DNA of 40,496 nucleotides from DATDXN01 sp035289305 (GCA_035289305.1 DATDXN010000006.1:1-40496), one strand, 5' to 3'. Numbered from the stretch's first letter, positions 21,757 through 30,637 are shown. Translations and numbers: made by a program. The notes: a model not told the origin generated them from the letters alone.

Positions 21757-22215
21757 ATGAAAAACATCACAGAAATACTTGAAAAAGAGGCAAAAGAACT
21801 GCTTTCCATGATGCATGTTAAGGCAGAGGTAATGGTGCGGGAGGAGAATGGAGCATATAGTGTGGGAATTACATCAGACGAGGACGCACCGCTTCTTATC
21901 GGAAAATATGGAGAGACGCTTCAGGCTATCCAGCGGATTCTTGAGGCAATTCTTTACAAGGCTGTCGCAGAGCGGGTGGATATTGCAGTCAATATCAATG
22001 ATTATCGTGAACGTCAAAAAGAGCGGCTCGCGCATATTGCAGAGCGCACTGCGCAGAAGGTGAAGGAGGAGGGACGCGAGGCATATCTTCACTCTTTTTC
22101 CGCCTATGAGCGCAAGATCATCCACGAATACATCACCCATACCCACCCCGAGCTGACCTCGTATTCCGAAGGAGAGGGAGATGAACGCAAAATCATCATT
22201 AGTCCCAAGACTTAA
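21757..22215 (+). CDS. Jag/KhpB-type KH-R3H RNA-binding protein
   Basis: 152 aa. KH domain with DAPLLIGKYGETLQAIQRIL (the GxxG loop is GKYG) and an R3H domain (NDYRERQKERLAHIAERTAQ, then the R-x3-H-like SFSAYERKIIHEYIT). The usual N-terminal Jag domain is nearly absent; only about 35 residues precede the KH fold. It binds RNA and in Firmicutes works with KhpA in cell-elongation control. It follows yidC by 6 nt, the classic order. Confidence 0.93.
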   Translation: MKNITEILEKEAKELLSMMHVKAEVMVREENGAYSVGITSDEDAPLLIGKYGETLQAIQRILEAILYKAVAERVDIAVNINDYRERQKERLAHIAERTAQKVKEEGREAYLHSFSAYERKIIHEYITHTHPELTSYSEGEGDERKIIISPKT

Positions 22216-22224
22216 TCATGTCTT

Positions 22225-22659
22225 TTATTTAAAAATATTACCTTCTAGGGATCGGGCAAGCTTTGAGAAAAAGAAATCCATTTCTCCTTGGACCAGTTCT
22301 TTTGTTTGAGAATAAAGTATAAATCAACATAATCTTTTCCTCGGGGATTTGAGTTTATCTTTATTTATATATGTGAGGACAAAGAAATTAAACCCAAACT
22401 GTTCTTCATGGATTATATCAGAAATACCCAATACAACTTTAAGGCTGGTCAACCATCTCATTAAATAAGCGCTATTGACTTCCTGCTCACTGAAAAAATC
22501 AAGATCAAAGGATTCTCGATGATGAAGATACCAAGAACTTAAGGCAGTGCCGCCGCTTAAATAGAATTTCTTGAGGATATACGGCGTCTGGTGTACCACT
22601 GCCAGAAATTCTTTCTGTCTGGGCGTAAATCCTTTTCCTTGTGCCATTTTTTGCCCCAT
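22225..22659 (-). pseudogene. decayed AbiEii-type toxin gene (second copy)
   Basis: The first 111 codons (22659-22324) match the intact copy at 12772: TPRQKEFLAVV, FYLSGGTALSSWYLHHRESF, DLDFFSEQE, then a stop at 22324. Beyond it, in a second frame, RGKDYVDLYFILKQKNW matches the RDYLDLYVIM segment, and in a third frame MDFFFSKLARSLEGNIFK with its stop at 22225 matches the intact C-terminus MDTFFLSLAKSLKEEIFK. The stretches between (the third acidic motif and AANKLH, and about 60 residues later) are missing. Two or more deletions have therefore destroyed the gene, while its antitoxin-like partner stays open. Confidence 0.85.
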
Positions 22660-22853
22660 ATAAAAAATTCTATGGTTTTACGCTTATCCGGATCAAGTCT
22701 GTCTTTTATTTTTTGCCACGCTTTTTTAACTTCTTCTTTATCAAGTTTATCTGCGCCAAAACCATAATTTATAAGTTGAGTTATTTTCCATAGTTTATAC
22801 TTTTGAGGATCATTTTTTTTGAACTTTTTTTCATCGATAGACCAATTATACAT
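22557..22853 (-). CDS. MYNWSID protein, partner of the decayed toxin
   Basis: 98 aa from ATG 22853: MYNWSIDEKKFKKNDPQKYK, ITQLINYGFGADKLDKEEVK, DRLDPDKRKTIEFFIWGKKW. It is a clear paralog of the 86-aa protein at 13368; the C-terminal 30 residues are unrelated and overlap the toxin gene by 103 bp. With the toxin decayed, this gene may be a leftover or may still protect against the intact toxin. The ATG is 5 nt from a TGGTATACT box identical to the other copy. Confidence 0.75.
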   Translation of the reverse strand: MYNWSIDEKKFKKNDPQKYKLWKITQLINYGFGADKLDKEEVKKAWQKIKDRLDPDKRKTIEFFIWGKKWHKEKDLRPDRKNFWQWYTRRRISSRNSI

Positions 22854-22858
22854 ACCAT

Positions 22859-22867
22859 AGTATACCA
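22859..22867 (-). promoter_or_regulatory. extended -10 of the decayed AbiEii-type pair
   Basis: Minus strand TGGTATACT, identical to the box of the intact pair at 13643-13635, 5 nt before ATG 22853. Confidence 0.6.
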
Positions 22868-22930
22868 TATCTCCGCATCTATTTTAATAGAAATCGCATG
22901 TTTTTACTATTGTAACAATCCAATTAGTGC

Positions 22931-22959
22931 TTGACTTTTGGGTTTTCATATAGTATCAT
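22931..22959 (+). promoter_or_regulatory. promoter upstream of the 1236-aa gene
   Basis: TTGACT (22931-22936), 17 bp, TATCAT (22954-22959). The start of transcription would be at about 22966-22967, where an ATG stands. Confidence 0.55.
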
Positions 22960-22966
22960 ACGGTAT

Positions 22967-23149
22967 ATGATGCGCTGGTGTTTTCACACCAGAATTGCTC
23001 AATACGAGGCGCCAAAAACCTCCTCACAACTCCCAAAGCCTCGCACACTCTTCTTGTGTTCGCTCGCAAATTATGCTACAGTTGTTTTTATTACAATGAT
23101 CAGTAAGGTTATACATTTGCGAAAAAAACCTTATGAGACGTATGGCTGA
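22967..23149 (+). CDS. possible 60-aa leaderless ORF or structured leader
   Basis: The ATG stands 7 nt after a promoter -10, the spacing of other leaderless genes here. The ORF encodes MMRWCFHTRIAQYEAPKTSS, a hydrophobic stretch LCSLANYATVVFITMI and a basic tail, and overlaps the start of the large gene by 17 bp. Codons 3-9 form a 7-bp hairpin (22975-22992, CTGGTGT/ACACCAG with loop TTTC). It is either a small membrane protein coupled to the large gene, or an untranslated leader about 165 nt long with a 5' hairpin. I cannot decide between them. Confidence 0.35.
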   Translation: MMRWCFHTRIAQYEAPKTSSQLPKPRTLFLCSLANYATVVFITMISKVIHLRKKPYETYG

Positions 23150-26100
23150 AGCCGAACATACATCAGAACAGAAAGTGAATAATCCCGTCACTGAAATACA
23201 AAAGAAAATACGTGCCGATATAGAAGATGCCGGCAGTAATACTAATAAAAAAGAAGCTCTAGTTTCAGCAGTAAGGAAAGACCTTGAAGACGCAGAGATG
23301 CGTGCATGGTTGGTCAGACAGGAAGAAGAGCGGGGCATATTAATTCAGCGGGAGAATGAAGTAAAATTTGTTGCACGATCAGTGGTGCGTACGCTTGAAG
23401 CGGTGAAAGCCGAAATGCTTACAGTACCTCCCTCGTCAAAAGTAGTTTTGTCGAAGCTTGCGGCACGAGCTGAAAAACTTCCAGAATCTACCTTTTCACA
23501 TCTTTATCAGATCGTTAAAACATATCTCATAGAAGACATTTCTTTTTCTCCAAAAGGTCAGCAAAAAACAGTATTTGAAAAAGATTTCGCGAAACTTCAA
23601 GAAGAAAATCCCTACGCTGCAGAAATTTTACGGCAATGTGTAGTGGAAAGTGCACAGGACCTTGGAGAGACAGAGGAACATATAATAGAGCAAATGGAAA
23701 TAGAAAAGAGAATAGAAGATGATGTTGACGTGCGGACAAAGAAAAAGAGATTTCGGGATGCAATCGGAGAGATTTATAACAAATATTTACAGACTTCTAG
23801 TGGTTTTCAAAGTCTATCGTTTAAAGAACGACAAGATTTCTTCGAAGAGCTTGATGCGATAAGTAAACCTCAAAACGAACAATCGATAATACAGTCACTT
23901 CAAGGATTTGGTCTAAAGTCAGAGATGATCAAACAATTAATTGAACTTGCAAAAAAAAGCGAACTTCTTAGTAGTATGCAGACTCAAGGAGAGCGGAAAG
24001 AAGTGCTTGAAAGTTTTGGTTTAAATCCAGAAGAACAATCTTATTTCTCCTCAATTACCGGTCTTAATCGGTTCAAAAAAGATGATGGTGATCTATCCGA
24101 CGAGGGAAAAAGAAGACTAAAAAAAGCAGCGCTTAAAGCCATCAATAACCTTATTTCTATAGCAGATCATGATCCTGATAGGGAATTTGAAAAAAGCTAC
24201 AGCGACTTTTACGAGGGCGGGAGATATAGAGACTTCCTAAAGGCAATTCGAGGACTGGCAGATGAGGCGAGAACTAGATGGGGACCAGGAGGAGATAGGG
24301 TTGCAGATTTTATCATACGAGGAGTCTTACAGGAAGTGACGAGAGAACGTGAACTGCGCGAACTCTATCATAACGTGGGAATATGGATAAAGATCAGCAC
24401 ACCGAAAGAGCTTATAGGTCTAGTATCTCGTTATGATGTTTCTCTTCTATCTGCTCCTTTGACCAGTGAAAGCGGGGGAAAAATAATTGCCATGGCCATC
24501 TCTGAGTTTGAACGATATTTACAGTTTGATATGGCTATGAATAAAAATACTCCACGACCAAGTTTGTTATCAAGCGCGCAAAACAGCAATCTTTTACTCT
24601 TCGAGAGTAAAGATAGAGAGATGCTCAAAAGAAGAATCCAGAGTCGTATAGACGAAATGAAAAAACATATAAAAAACAAAGGAGATAAAGATGCAAGTCA
24701 AAGAGATCATATCCAAAAATATGACACACAAAACTATGAAGAAGTAGAAGAATGGGAAGTCGAGCGCGCGATAAAGTACGCTCGAGGAGTCTCATTTCTC
24801 ACTACGATGAGAGCTTTTTCTATCATTGCGTCAGGCAATGTACAGGAAAAGTTTTTTGGCGCAGCGAATAATTTCTACAACATGGCCGCATTTTTCAACC
24901 CCGCGTGGAAATGGAGAATGGGAAGAGGAAGTTTGGCGTTCACTATGCATGCTCCGGAGCTTTATAATATCGAAGTTGATACCAGACCACAACTTTCTTT
25001 CTGGAGAAGAATTTTTAAAGGATCAGAGTGGAAATTCTGGCATCCAAAGGAGTTTGAAGAAAAAAGCAAGAGTTACTATGAGGAGATAGGACTTGAGACA
25101 GACGATGAAACAGAGAGAAATTTTCTTCTCCAGTCACTCCCTTTTAAAAAAATGCTTCAGATATTTGGGATTGGCGATTTGCCCACAAGAGCAGGATGGC
25201 GTATGGAGGGAATTAAAACAGACTATATTCGATTTAAAGATCTTATAGATAAAGCACTTGGCAAGGAAATGAAAAATAATTGGGAAAAGTCATATGAAGC
25301 GTTGGCGCAAGTTATTGGCGTGGGATCGAGGTTTTTCTACGACGCTGATCGGGCAAGAGATTTTGCCCAAAAACAATTATTTTCTCACCTACGGGCGAAA
25401 GGAGAATTGCATGTTGATGAAGACAAAATGAGCAGTGCAAGTAAAGAAAAATTCACGCATGATTATGCTTCAGGAAAAAAATATAGCGAGATTATCTATA
25501 GAGATCCCATAACCGGAAAAGGGTTTACCTATTTTGAGCTTATGGAGGTTAAAACGCTTATGTGGCGGGGAGATAATTTTTATGCGCTTCTCAAAAGATC
25601 GCCGATAGATTTCTTGACCAATCTTACCCAGATATTTCCAGAAATACTTCCTGAAAAACTAGATGGTATTACGGTGAAAGGCAAGCAACCTGATGGTTCA
25701 GAAAAAAAATTCGACATATTTGAAATTATCGGCATAGAGGATGAAAATCAATTCAGACAAGAACTCAACAATTTTGGTCCTGATGATCAAAAAAAACTTC
25801 GTGAACACAGAAAGCGGATGATCGAGCGTTTTGGGAAAAATAATATCGAGCCGTTACAGAAATTCCATCATTTTTATAAAAAACTCACAGAGTTGGGTGA
25901 AGGGAAGTTTAAAGATATAAAAGACGAGAAACTTTTGAAAGAGGAAATCACTGAATGGTTTTATAACGAGCTTGCTTTGGCAACAGAAAAAGTAAAAATA
26001 AGAAATGGATTGGAGATAGAAGAACAAGATATAGAGGACCCAGAAATTAAGAAATTGTTATTTAATAAAGAAAAAGGGGGAGATGAAGGTATTATTACCT

Positions 26101-26843
26101 ACTTCACGGAAAAGACAGATGAGGAGTCTGCTTTTGGAGATGATAGTGATATTTTAGGACAAGAGAATAATTTCTTCTATCGTGTCGGCCGCACGTGGTA
26201 TCAAGATATGGGGCATAGTCTTCACCCAAACACCGCAGATATGGACTGGCGTTTTGTATTTAATAAACTTGGCCAAGAGGCAGGTGAAGATACGATCAAA
26301 AGGCTCTGGGGTGATTTACACGGCTGGAACGAGGTGACCAATAAACTCCAAAATCTTGACCATTTACTGCACGATGTGGCAAAAACAGGCAAGTTTGAAG
26401 AAATTTATAAGCTTCACCACGAGATTCACTCGCTTGAAGGGATTGGACTTGATATGCATAAAGCAAATTATTATCTGGCTGCAACAATCGCACGGTATTT
26501 CCAAGAAGATTCTGCCGCCCGACTGCCGTTTCTTGTTGGGGATCTTTATGGATTTATACATGGCAAAGATGTCTCGCTTTCCAAAATTCATGGAGGAAGA
26601 TTTGCAAAGTCAAAAAACTCTGACGATTTGAATGCATATTTCAGAACACTTATGTACAATGGAGATATTGCAAAGGTAGGTCCATGGTCATTTGAGATGC
26701 TTTCGAGATCTTTGAGAGTAGATACAGAAAAAGTTGTGTGTACAGAAATTCTACCTAAAGTTTTTATATTGGTAGGTTTTTATTTGTTATGGAAGTTTTT
26801 CAATCAATCTCGCAAGGAACAACTTGAAGGAGGGAGAAGATAA
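23133..26843 (+). CDS. 1236-aa hypothetical protein with C-terminal membrane anchor
   Basis: A very large, highly charged, mainly helical protein. The first 250 residues are Lys/Glu-rich and coiled-coil-like, and the middle has aromatic-rich folded parts (for example FFGAANNFYNMAAFFNPAWKWRMG and YFELMEVKTLMWRGDNFYALL). A single hydrophobic helix near the end (about 1211-1225, VFILVGFYLLWKFF) is followed by a basic tail. There is no signal peptide, so most of it is cytoplasmic with a tail anchor. The start may instead be the ATG at 23142 (MAEAEHTSEQ). Four nt later comes a secreted pilin-like gene with a good Shine-Dalgarno, so the two work together. No family recognised; perhaps the cytoplasmic hub of a pilus-like or secretion apparatus. 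Confidence 0.8.
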   Translation: MRRMAEAEHTSEQKVNNPVTEIQKKIRADIEDAGSNTNKKEALVSAVRKDLEDAEMRAWLVRQEEERGILIQRENEVKFVARSVVRTLEAVKAEMLTVPPSSKVVLSKLAARAEKLPESTFSHLYQIVKTYLIEDISFSPKGQQKTVFEKDFAKLQEENPYAAEILRQCVVESAQDLGETEEHIIEQMEIEKRIEDDVDVRTKKKRFRDAIGEIYNKYLQTSSGFQSLSFKERQDFFEELDAISKPQNEQSIIQSLQGFGLKSEMIKQLIELAKKSELLSSMQTQGERKEVLESFGLNPEEQSYFSSITGLNRFKKDDGDLSDEGKRRLKKAALKAINNLISIADHDPDREFEKSYSDFYEGGRYRDFLKAIRGLADEARTRWGPGGDRVADFIIRGVLQEVTRERELRELYHNVGIWIKISTPKELIGLVSRYDVSLLSAPLTSESGGKIIAMAISEFERYLQFDMAMNKNTPRPSLLSSAQNSNLLLFESKDREMLKRRIQSRIDEMKKHIKNKGDKDASQRDHIQKYDTQNYEEVEEWEVERAIKYARGVSFLTTMRAFSIIASGNVQEKFFGAANNFYNMAAFFNPAWKWRMGRGSLAFTMHAPELYNIEVDTRPQLSFWRRIFKGSEWKFWHPKEFEEKSKSYYEEIGLETDDETERNFLLQSLPFKKMLQIFGIGDLPTRAGWRMEGIKTDYIRFKDLIDKALGKEMKNNWEKSYEALAQVIGVGSRFFYDADRARDFAQKQLFSHLRAKGELHVDEDKMSSASKEKFTHDYASGKKYSEIIYRDPITGKGFTYFELMEVKTLMWRGDNFYALLKRSPIDFLTNLTQIFPEILPEKLDGITVKGKQPDGSEKKFDIFEIIGIEDENQFRQELNNFGPDDQKKLREHRKRMIERFGKNNIEPLQKFHHFYKKLTELGEGKFKDIKDEKLLKEEITEWFYNELALATEKVKIRNGLEIEEQDIEDPEIKKLLFNKEKGGDEGIITYFTEKTDEESAFGDDSDILGQENNFFYRVGRTWYQDMGHSLHPNTADMDWRFVFNKLGQEAGEDTIKRLWGDLHGWNEVTNKLQNLDHLLHDVAKTGKFEEIYKLHHEIHSLEGIGLDMHKANYYLAATIARYFQEDSAARLPFLVGDLYGFIHGKDVSLSKIHGGRFAKSKNSDDLNAYFRTLMYNGDIAKVGPWSFEMLSRSLRVDTEKVVCTEILPKVFILVGFYLLWKFFNQSRKEQLEGGRR

Positions 26844-26846
26844 TAT

Positions 26847-27644
26847 ATGAAAAAAATATTCATGATTTTTTTATTGATATTTATATCATTGTTTTTCACA
26901 GAGCGTTTTGTCTACTCTCTTGTAGGTACCGACATTTTAGATAAGGCGATAGGCACTGCATTTGATGCTGTTACAGACGATCCCGCTGAAAAACAATCAG
27001 AAGCTGAAAAAGATACCGCAGAGAGATTAAGAAAACTAAGCGGAGACCAACAAGAAGATTCATGCGGGGGTGAAAACGAAAAGTGCTGTATACATACTTT
27101 ACCCAATCCACCTGCTATCCCCGGAATTAGTTTTATCTCGGGAGGGAATGACCTTAAAGACGCAACTAATAATATTGAAGAAAACACGAAAGAACAACTC
27201 AAAGATACAGCTTTTGCTACTTGTCAAATTGGATTCATACAGAATAATCCTGATGACCTTGAAAATTGTGTTTGTATTAAAGAGCCTTTAGCAATGAGTG
27301 CTTTATGCGAAAGGATAGGATCCGAAGAAGAAAGGGAAGAGTGTAAAAAAAAATGTAGTGATCATGGCGTATGGACGGCTTTAGGATGCATTGATTTTAC
27401 ATTTGGAGGTTTTATAGAAAAGACACTCCCCTCATTTGGAATAGGAATAGCTGGCGCTATTGCATTGTTATGTATTATTTACTCCGCTTTTATCCTACAG
27501 ATATCAGGGGGAAGTCCAGAGAAGATAAAAAAGGCAAAGGAGCGATTAACTGCATGTATCATAGGTCTTCTTTTGATTATTTTTTCAATCTTTATTCTAC
27601 GAGTGATCGGCGTTAATATTTTAACTATTCCTGGATTTCAATAA
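26847..27644 (+). CDS. secreted Cys-rich protein with C-terminal TrbC/VirB2-like domain
   Basis: 265 aa. Signal peptide (MKKIFMIFLLIFISLFFTERFVYS), then an extracytoplasmic domain of about 170 residues with ten cysteines (CGGENEKCC, TCQIG, NCVC, LCERI, ECKKKC, GCIDF), then two membrane helices (about 190-213 and 235-257) joined by QISGGSPEKIKKAKERLTAC. That C-terminal part matches the two-helix pilin-like proteins at 8250-9285. The cysteines are probably disulfide-bonded outside the membrane. Shine-Dalgarno GGAGGGAG lies about 12 nt before ATG. It is the operon partner of the 1236-aa protein and convergent with the VirB6-like gene. Confidence 0.8.
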   Translation: MKKIFMIFLLIFISLFFTERFVYSLVGTDILDKAIGTAFDAVTDDPAEKQSEAEKDTAERLRKLSGDQQEDSCGGENEKCCIHTLPNPPAIPGISFISGGNDLKDATNNIEENTKEQLKDTAFATCQIGFIQNNPDDLENCVCIKEPLAMSALCERIGSEEEREECKKKCSDHGVWTALGCIDFTFGGFIEKTLPSFGIGIAGAIALLCIIYSAFILQISGGSPEKIKKAKERLTACIIGLLLIIFSIFILRVIGVNILTIPGFQ

Positions 27645-27660
27645 TAATATCTTAAACAAC

Positions 27661-29337
27661 TCATTCTCCTCGTTGTTTTTCTTGAGCAAGTCTTTTTGCG
27701 GCTTCCTCTGCGCTTTCTCTCCATGGTCCTGGTAGGAACCTGAATACTTTCTCTCTCAAACCTGGAAGACCAAGAGTCAGCGTGCTAAATTGACTAAATA
27801 ATCCAAGCGCTCCACCTGCAGCGACAGCGGCTCCAGAGAAAAATCCTGGTTTTATATCAGGTAATGCTTTTATTCCCATTAGTTCTTTTATCATTTTGAC
27901 TAATTGAGGTATTACTAAAACAATTCCCATTCCTAAAATAGATGCGAACGCTTTTTGATCAAGACCAAAAAGAAAAGGGGGTTTAAAAAGAGTCGTTCCT
28001 GAACTAAAGGCAGTACTGGTAATCATATATCCTACGAGAAAAAAAATAATAATTAAAGGAAACGTGAGTAATTCTCCAATTAAACTTCTAGACCAAAAAG
28101 CGAAAGACTTTTTTCCGGGGATTACTTCAAAAAGCAATATAAGTGGTGAAAAAATAATAAGTAATAATATTTTAACATATGAAATAAGGAGCATAAAAAA
28201 TATCCTTACTATAAGAAACAAAAGAGTAAAAAGAAATAAGATTCCTACGATTATTCCTGCGCCAAGGGGAGAAAGAGCAAAGATAAGTATTAGCTCAAGA
28301 ATAACTTTGAGTATGCTGAAGATCGATCCAATTGCGGGCAAGTTTTTCAAATTATCAAGGATAGTATCGAATGGTTTATAAATCCAGTGTTTGAATAATA
28401 ATATTGCTGGTATTGCAAGTATACCTCTTACAAAGATTTCAAGTCCCCGAGGTAGTATGTTAATAAACGAATTTCCTATACCGAAAATAGAGCCAGCACT
28501 TTTGAAAGTATTTAAAAAACTCCAACCTCCTATACCTACACCATGCGGCCATAGATCAATCAAGCCTGCAGTCATGTATCTATTTTGTACATCTAACGCA
28601 TTTTTAAAAATAGGTTCGTTGTTGACTTGTGTCTTGCTTATAACATTAATAGCCACCGCAATTGTTACATACATCAAATCAATCAAAAACCCCGCAATGG
28701 CAAAGGAAAAGGTGATGAAAATAAGCGACATGACGATGCGAGGAAGGGTATTTTCGACGGAGATAACAGTCTGTGGGTTAAGTTTCATGCGAAACATGAT
28801 CATAAAACCGATCAGGACAAGCACAAGCACTAAAATAAGATACGCGACGTTGCGAAAGGCTTTCCAGATGCCGATCATGGGTTTGATTGAGGCGAAGCCG
28901 ATGCCTTCGGCGGCGTAGGCACGAGGGATAAAGCCGGCGTTTTTCAGGCTGTCGTAGGCGAAATACATGCCAGATGCGGGTGGGTTGGCGTACGGCATGA
29001 CCATGAGATTGCCCACAAACCCGAAAATGCTCCGGTTGTAATTTTCATCCCCATCCTCCGGATTATCCGTGCATGCCTCACCAATTGCGCCGCAGAGCAT
29101 GGTCCGATAGATGGCGACACCAATTTTTCCTTCATTTGTTTTCTGATACTGCGGATTATTGATGAGCGCGTATATTTCTTTTCGCTGTTCCCGCGCAGTT
29201 TCTTCTGGGTTGATGGTGATTTTGTCTCCACTCGTGAAGGCGGAGAACAGGATGATGATCGTTGATATGACGACGAAAACCAATGTGATTTTGGTGATTG
29301 AAGAGGAGATTTTTTTTATTGTCTGCTTGATATGCAT
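27661..29337 (-). CDS. VirB6/TrbL-like multi-pass membrane protein
   Basis: 558 aa. An N-terminal helix (17-34), an extracytoplasmic segment with a Cys pair (MLCGAIGEACTDN) and AYAAEG, then about eight to nine long helices, with a polar central loop (KTQVNNEPIFKNALDVQNRY) and a C-terminal charged tail with GLREKVFRFLPGPWRESAEEAAKRL. The helix packing LILVLVLVLIGFMIMFRMKLNPQ and LPRIVMSLIFITFSFAIAGFLID is the style of VirB6/TrbL inner-membrane channel proteins of type IV secretion-like systems in Patescibacteria. It lies convergent to the Cys-rich pilin gene 16 nt away. No VirB4/VirD4 ATPase is in the window. Confidence 0.7.
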   Translation of the reverse strand: MHIKQTIKKISSSITKITLVFVVISTIIILFSAFTSGDKITINPEETAREQRKEIYALINNPQYQKTNEGKIGVAIYRTMLCGAIGEACTDNPEDGDENYNRSIFGFVGNLMVMPYANPPASGMYFAYDSLKNAGFIPRAYAAEGIGFASIKPMIGIWKAFRNVAYLILVLVLVLIGFMIMFRMKLNPQTVISVENTLPRIVMSLIFITFSFAIAGFLIDLMYVTIAVAINVISKTQVNNEPIFKNALDVQNRYMTAGLIDLWPHGVGIGGWSFLNTFKSAGSIFGIGNSFINILPRGLEIFVRGILAIPAILLFKHWIYKPFDTILDNLKNLPAIGSIFSILKVILELILIFALSPLGAGIIVGILFLFTLLFLIVRIFFMLLISYVKILLLIIFSPLILLFEVIPGKKSFAFWSRSLIGELLTFPLIIIFFLVGYMITSTAFSSGTTLFKPPFLFGLDQKAFASILGMGIVLVIPQLVKMIKELMGIKALPDIKPGFFSGAAVAAGGALGLFSQFSTLTLGLPGLREKVFRFLPGPWRESAEEAAKRLAQEKQRGE

Positions 29338-29343
29338 GATTTC

Positions 29344-29372
29344 ATTCTAAGATTCTTTATTGCTATTTGCAA
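29344..29372 (-). promoter_or_regulatory. promoter of the VirB6-like gene
   Basis: Minus strand: TTGCAA (29372-29367), 17 bp, TAGAAT (29349-29344), 6 nt, ATG 29337. Confidence 0.6.
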
Positions 29373-29381
29373 CTTATTCTT

Positions 29382-29615
29382 TCATTTGTTTCTTTTAAGC
29401 AGACGGATAAGTTCTTCAACTTTTAAGTTAATCGGGTTTAATATTCCCTTTTTAAGGGTGCCTTTTTTGATTATTTTATAGTTTGGAACAGTGACAGTTT
29501 TCCCCGATGGATGTCTCATTTTGATATGACTTCCCCTTTGGTGGACTATTTTAAACTGAAGTTTGCTTAATACTCGTATTAAATCTGATGCAGATACTTG
29601 GGGAAGTTTAGGCAT
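29382..29615 (-). CDS. hicA: HicA-type mRNA interferase toxin
   Basis: 77 aa. LPQVSASDLIRVLSKLQFKI, then VHQRGSHIKMRHPSGKTVTVP with the catalytic His of the GSH motif, and the end IIKKGTLKKGILNPINL. This is the double-stranded-RNA-binding-like fold of HicA/YcfA, which cleaves mRNA. The segment KKGTLKKGIL is the usual helix after the active site. It follows hicB with an 8-bp overlap, so antitoxin comes first. The catalytic residues look intact. Confidence 0.92.
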   Translation of the reverse strand: MPKLPQVSASDLIRVLSKLQFKIVHQRGSHIKMRHPSGKTVTVPNYKIIKKGTLKKGILNPINLKVEELIRLLKRNK

Positions 29616-29856
29616 ATGATACTTTCACCGGTACTACAAATTGTTTTTTGTAGGTATCATAGTCTTTATCGATTGTTCCTGTATCATCTTCAAGATAGAG
29701 TTTAATTGCGTCTTTGATATTTGCTAATGTTTCTTCAAAAGTTTCTCCTTGTGACGCGCAACCAGGCAAGTCTGGAACCCATACTGAAAAACCTCCTTCT
29801 TTTTCCTCCTCAAAAACTACAAGGTATTCCATTATTTTATGTTTTTTCATTTTCAT
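29608..29856 (-). CDS. hicB: HicB-type antitoxin
   Basis: 82 aa. MEYLVVFEEEKEGGFSVWVPDLPGCASQGETFEETLANIKDAIKLYLED is the partial RNase H-like HicB fold. There is no C-terminal DNA-binding domain, so this short form probably only neutralises HicA, and autoregulation by this protein is unlikely. Several ATGs lie at the start (29856, 29850, 29832); the last gives MEYLVVF, the usual family start. The upstream region has TATTGT close to the first ATG, but the promoter is uncertain. Confidence 0.92.
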   Translation of the reverse strand: MKMKKHKIMEYLVVFEEEKEGGFSVWVPDLPGCASQGETFEETLANIKDAIKLYLEDDTGTIDKDYDTYKKQFVVPVKVSYA

Positions 29857-29891
29857 AGTAACAATATTTTACTACATGATATGCGTTTTTT

Positions 29892-30626
29892 TCAACCCAT
29901 TTTCACTCCTTCCCTTTTTGCCCAATAAACATTGGCGGTGAAAAGCGTTTTAAAAGTGCCGGCGTCCAGCCAATATCCGTCAAGCTCTGCCCAGCGCATG
30001 GTCCCTGCTTTGATATAGAAATTGTTGACATCAGTGATCTCAAGCTCGCTTCTCCACGAAGGCTTGCATTTTATGATGTATTCAAACACATGGTTGTCAT
30101 ACATATAAAGACCCGTAACCGCATAGTCAGAGGGCGCTTTTTCCGGCTTCTCGATGATTTCGGCGATGCGGGAGGGATCTTTTTTATCAAATCGCGGTAC
30201 GCCAAAACGGGTGGGATCAGGCACTTTTTTCAAGAAAATCTTCGCGCCTTTTTTGAAGGTTGCGACATCATTTTTGATATTCGCATCAGTGGTATTGTCT
30301 CCCAAAATGACGGTGATTGCTCCGTCGTCTGCGAAATCCTGCGCGAGAAGCAGCGCGTCGGCAATGCCGCCTTTTGGATTTTCCTGATAGGCGTATTCAA
30401 GATGCGTCACCCCGAGTTCTTTGCCGTTTTTGAGGACGCTGATGAAGTGTCCTGCGTGAGGTCCTGATGTGACGATCAAAATTTCAGTGACGCCTGCTCT
30501 CACGAGTGTCGAAATGGGGTAAAACACCATGGGCTTGTTGTAGATAGGAAGCAGATGTTTATTAGTCGCGTAGGTTAATGGATAAAGGCGTGTCGCGAGT
30601 CCGCCTGCCAAAACAACTCCTTTCAT
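29892..30626 (-). CDS. glucose-1-phosphate thymidylyltransferase-like protein
   Basis: 244 aa from ATG 30626. MKGVVLAGGLATRLYPLTYA, then NKHLLPIYNKPM is the nucleotide-binding loop and metal-site region of RmlA. YAYQENPKGGIADALLLA, ILGDNTTD (the GDN metal Asp) and VTGLYMYDNHVFE plus ELEITDVNNFYI are the further RmlA motifs. It would make dTDP-glucose or a related nucleotide sugar for surface polymers. Full-length RmlA is about 290 aa; this shorter form lacks the C-terminal helical extension. The open frame extends to 30671 but into the inverted-repeat region, so the shorter start is used. rmlB, C and D are not nearby. Confidence 0.85.
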   Translation of the reverse strand: MKGVVLAGGLATRLYPLTYATNKHLLPIYNKPMVFYPISTLVRAGVTEILIVTSGPHAGHFISVLKNGKELGVTHLEYAYQENPKGGIADALLLAQDFADDGAITVILGDNTTDANIKNDVATFKKGAKIFLKKVPDPTRFGVPRFDKKDPSRIAEIIEKPEKAPSDYAVTGLYMYDNHVFEYIIKCKPSWRSELEITDVNNFYIKAGTMRWAELDGYWLDAGTFKTLFTANVYWAKREGVKMG

Positions 30627-30637
30627 ATATATGGTTG

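Noticed and set aside
22207..22230. AAGAC/GTCTT hairpin with T-rich tail after jag as a terminator
   Set aside because: The 5-bp stem is weak and overlaps the stop codon; not supported enough to list.
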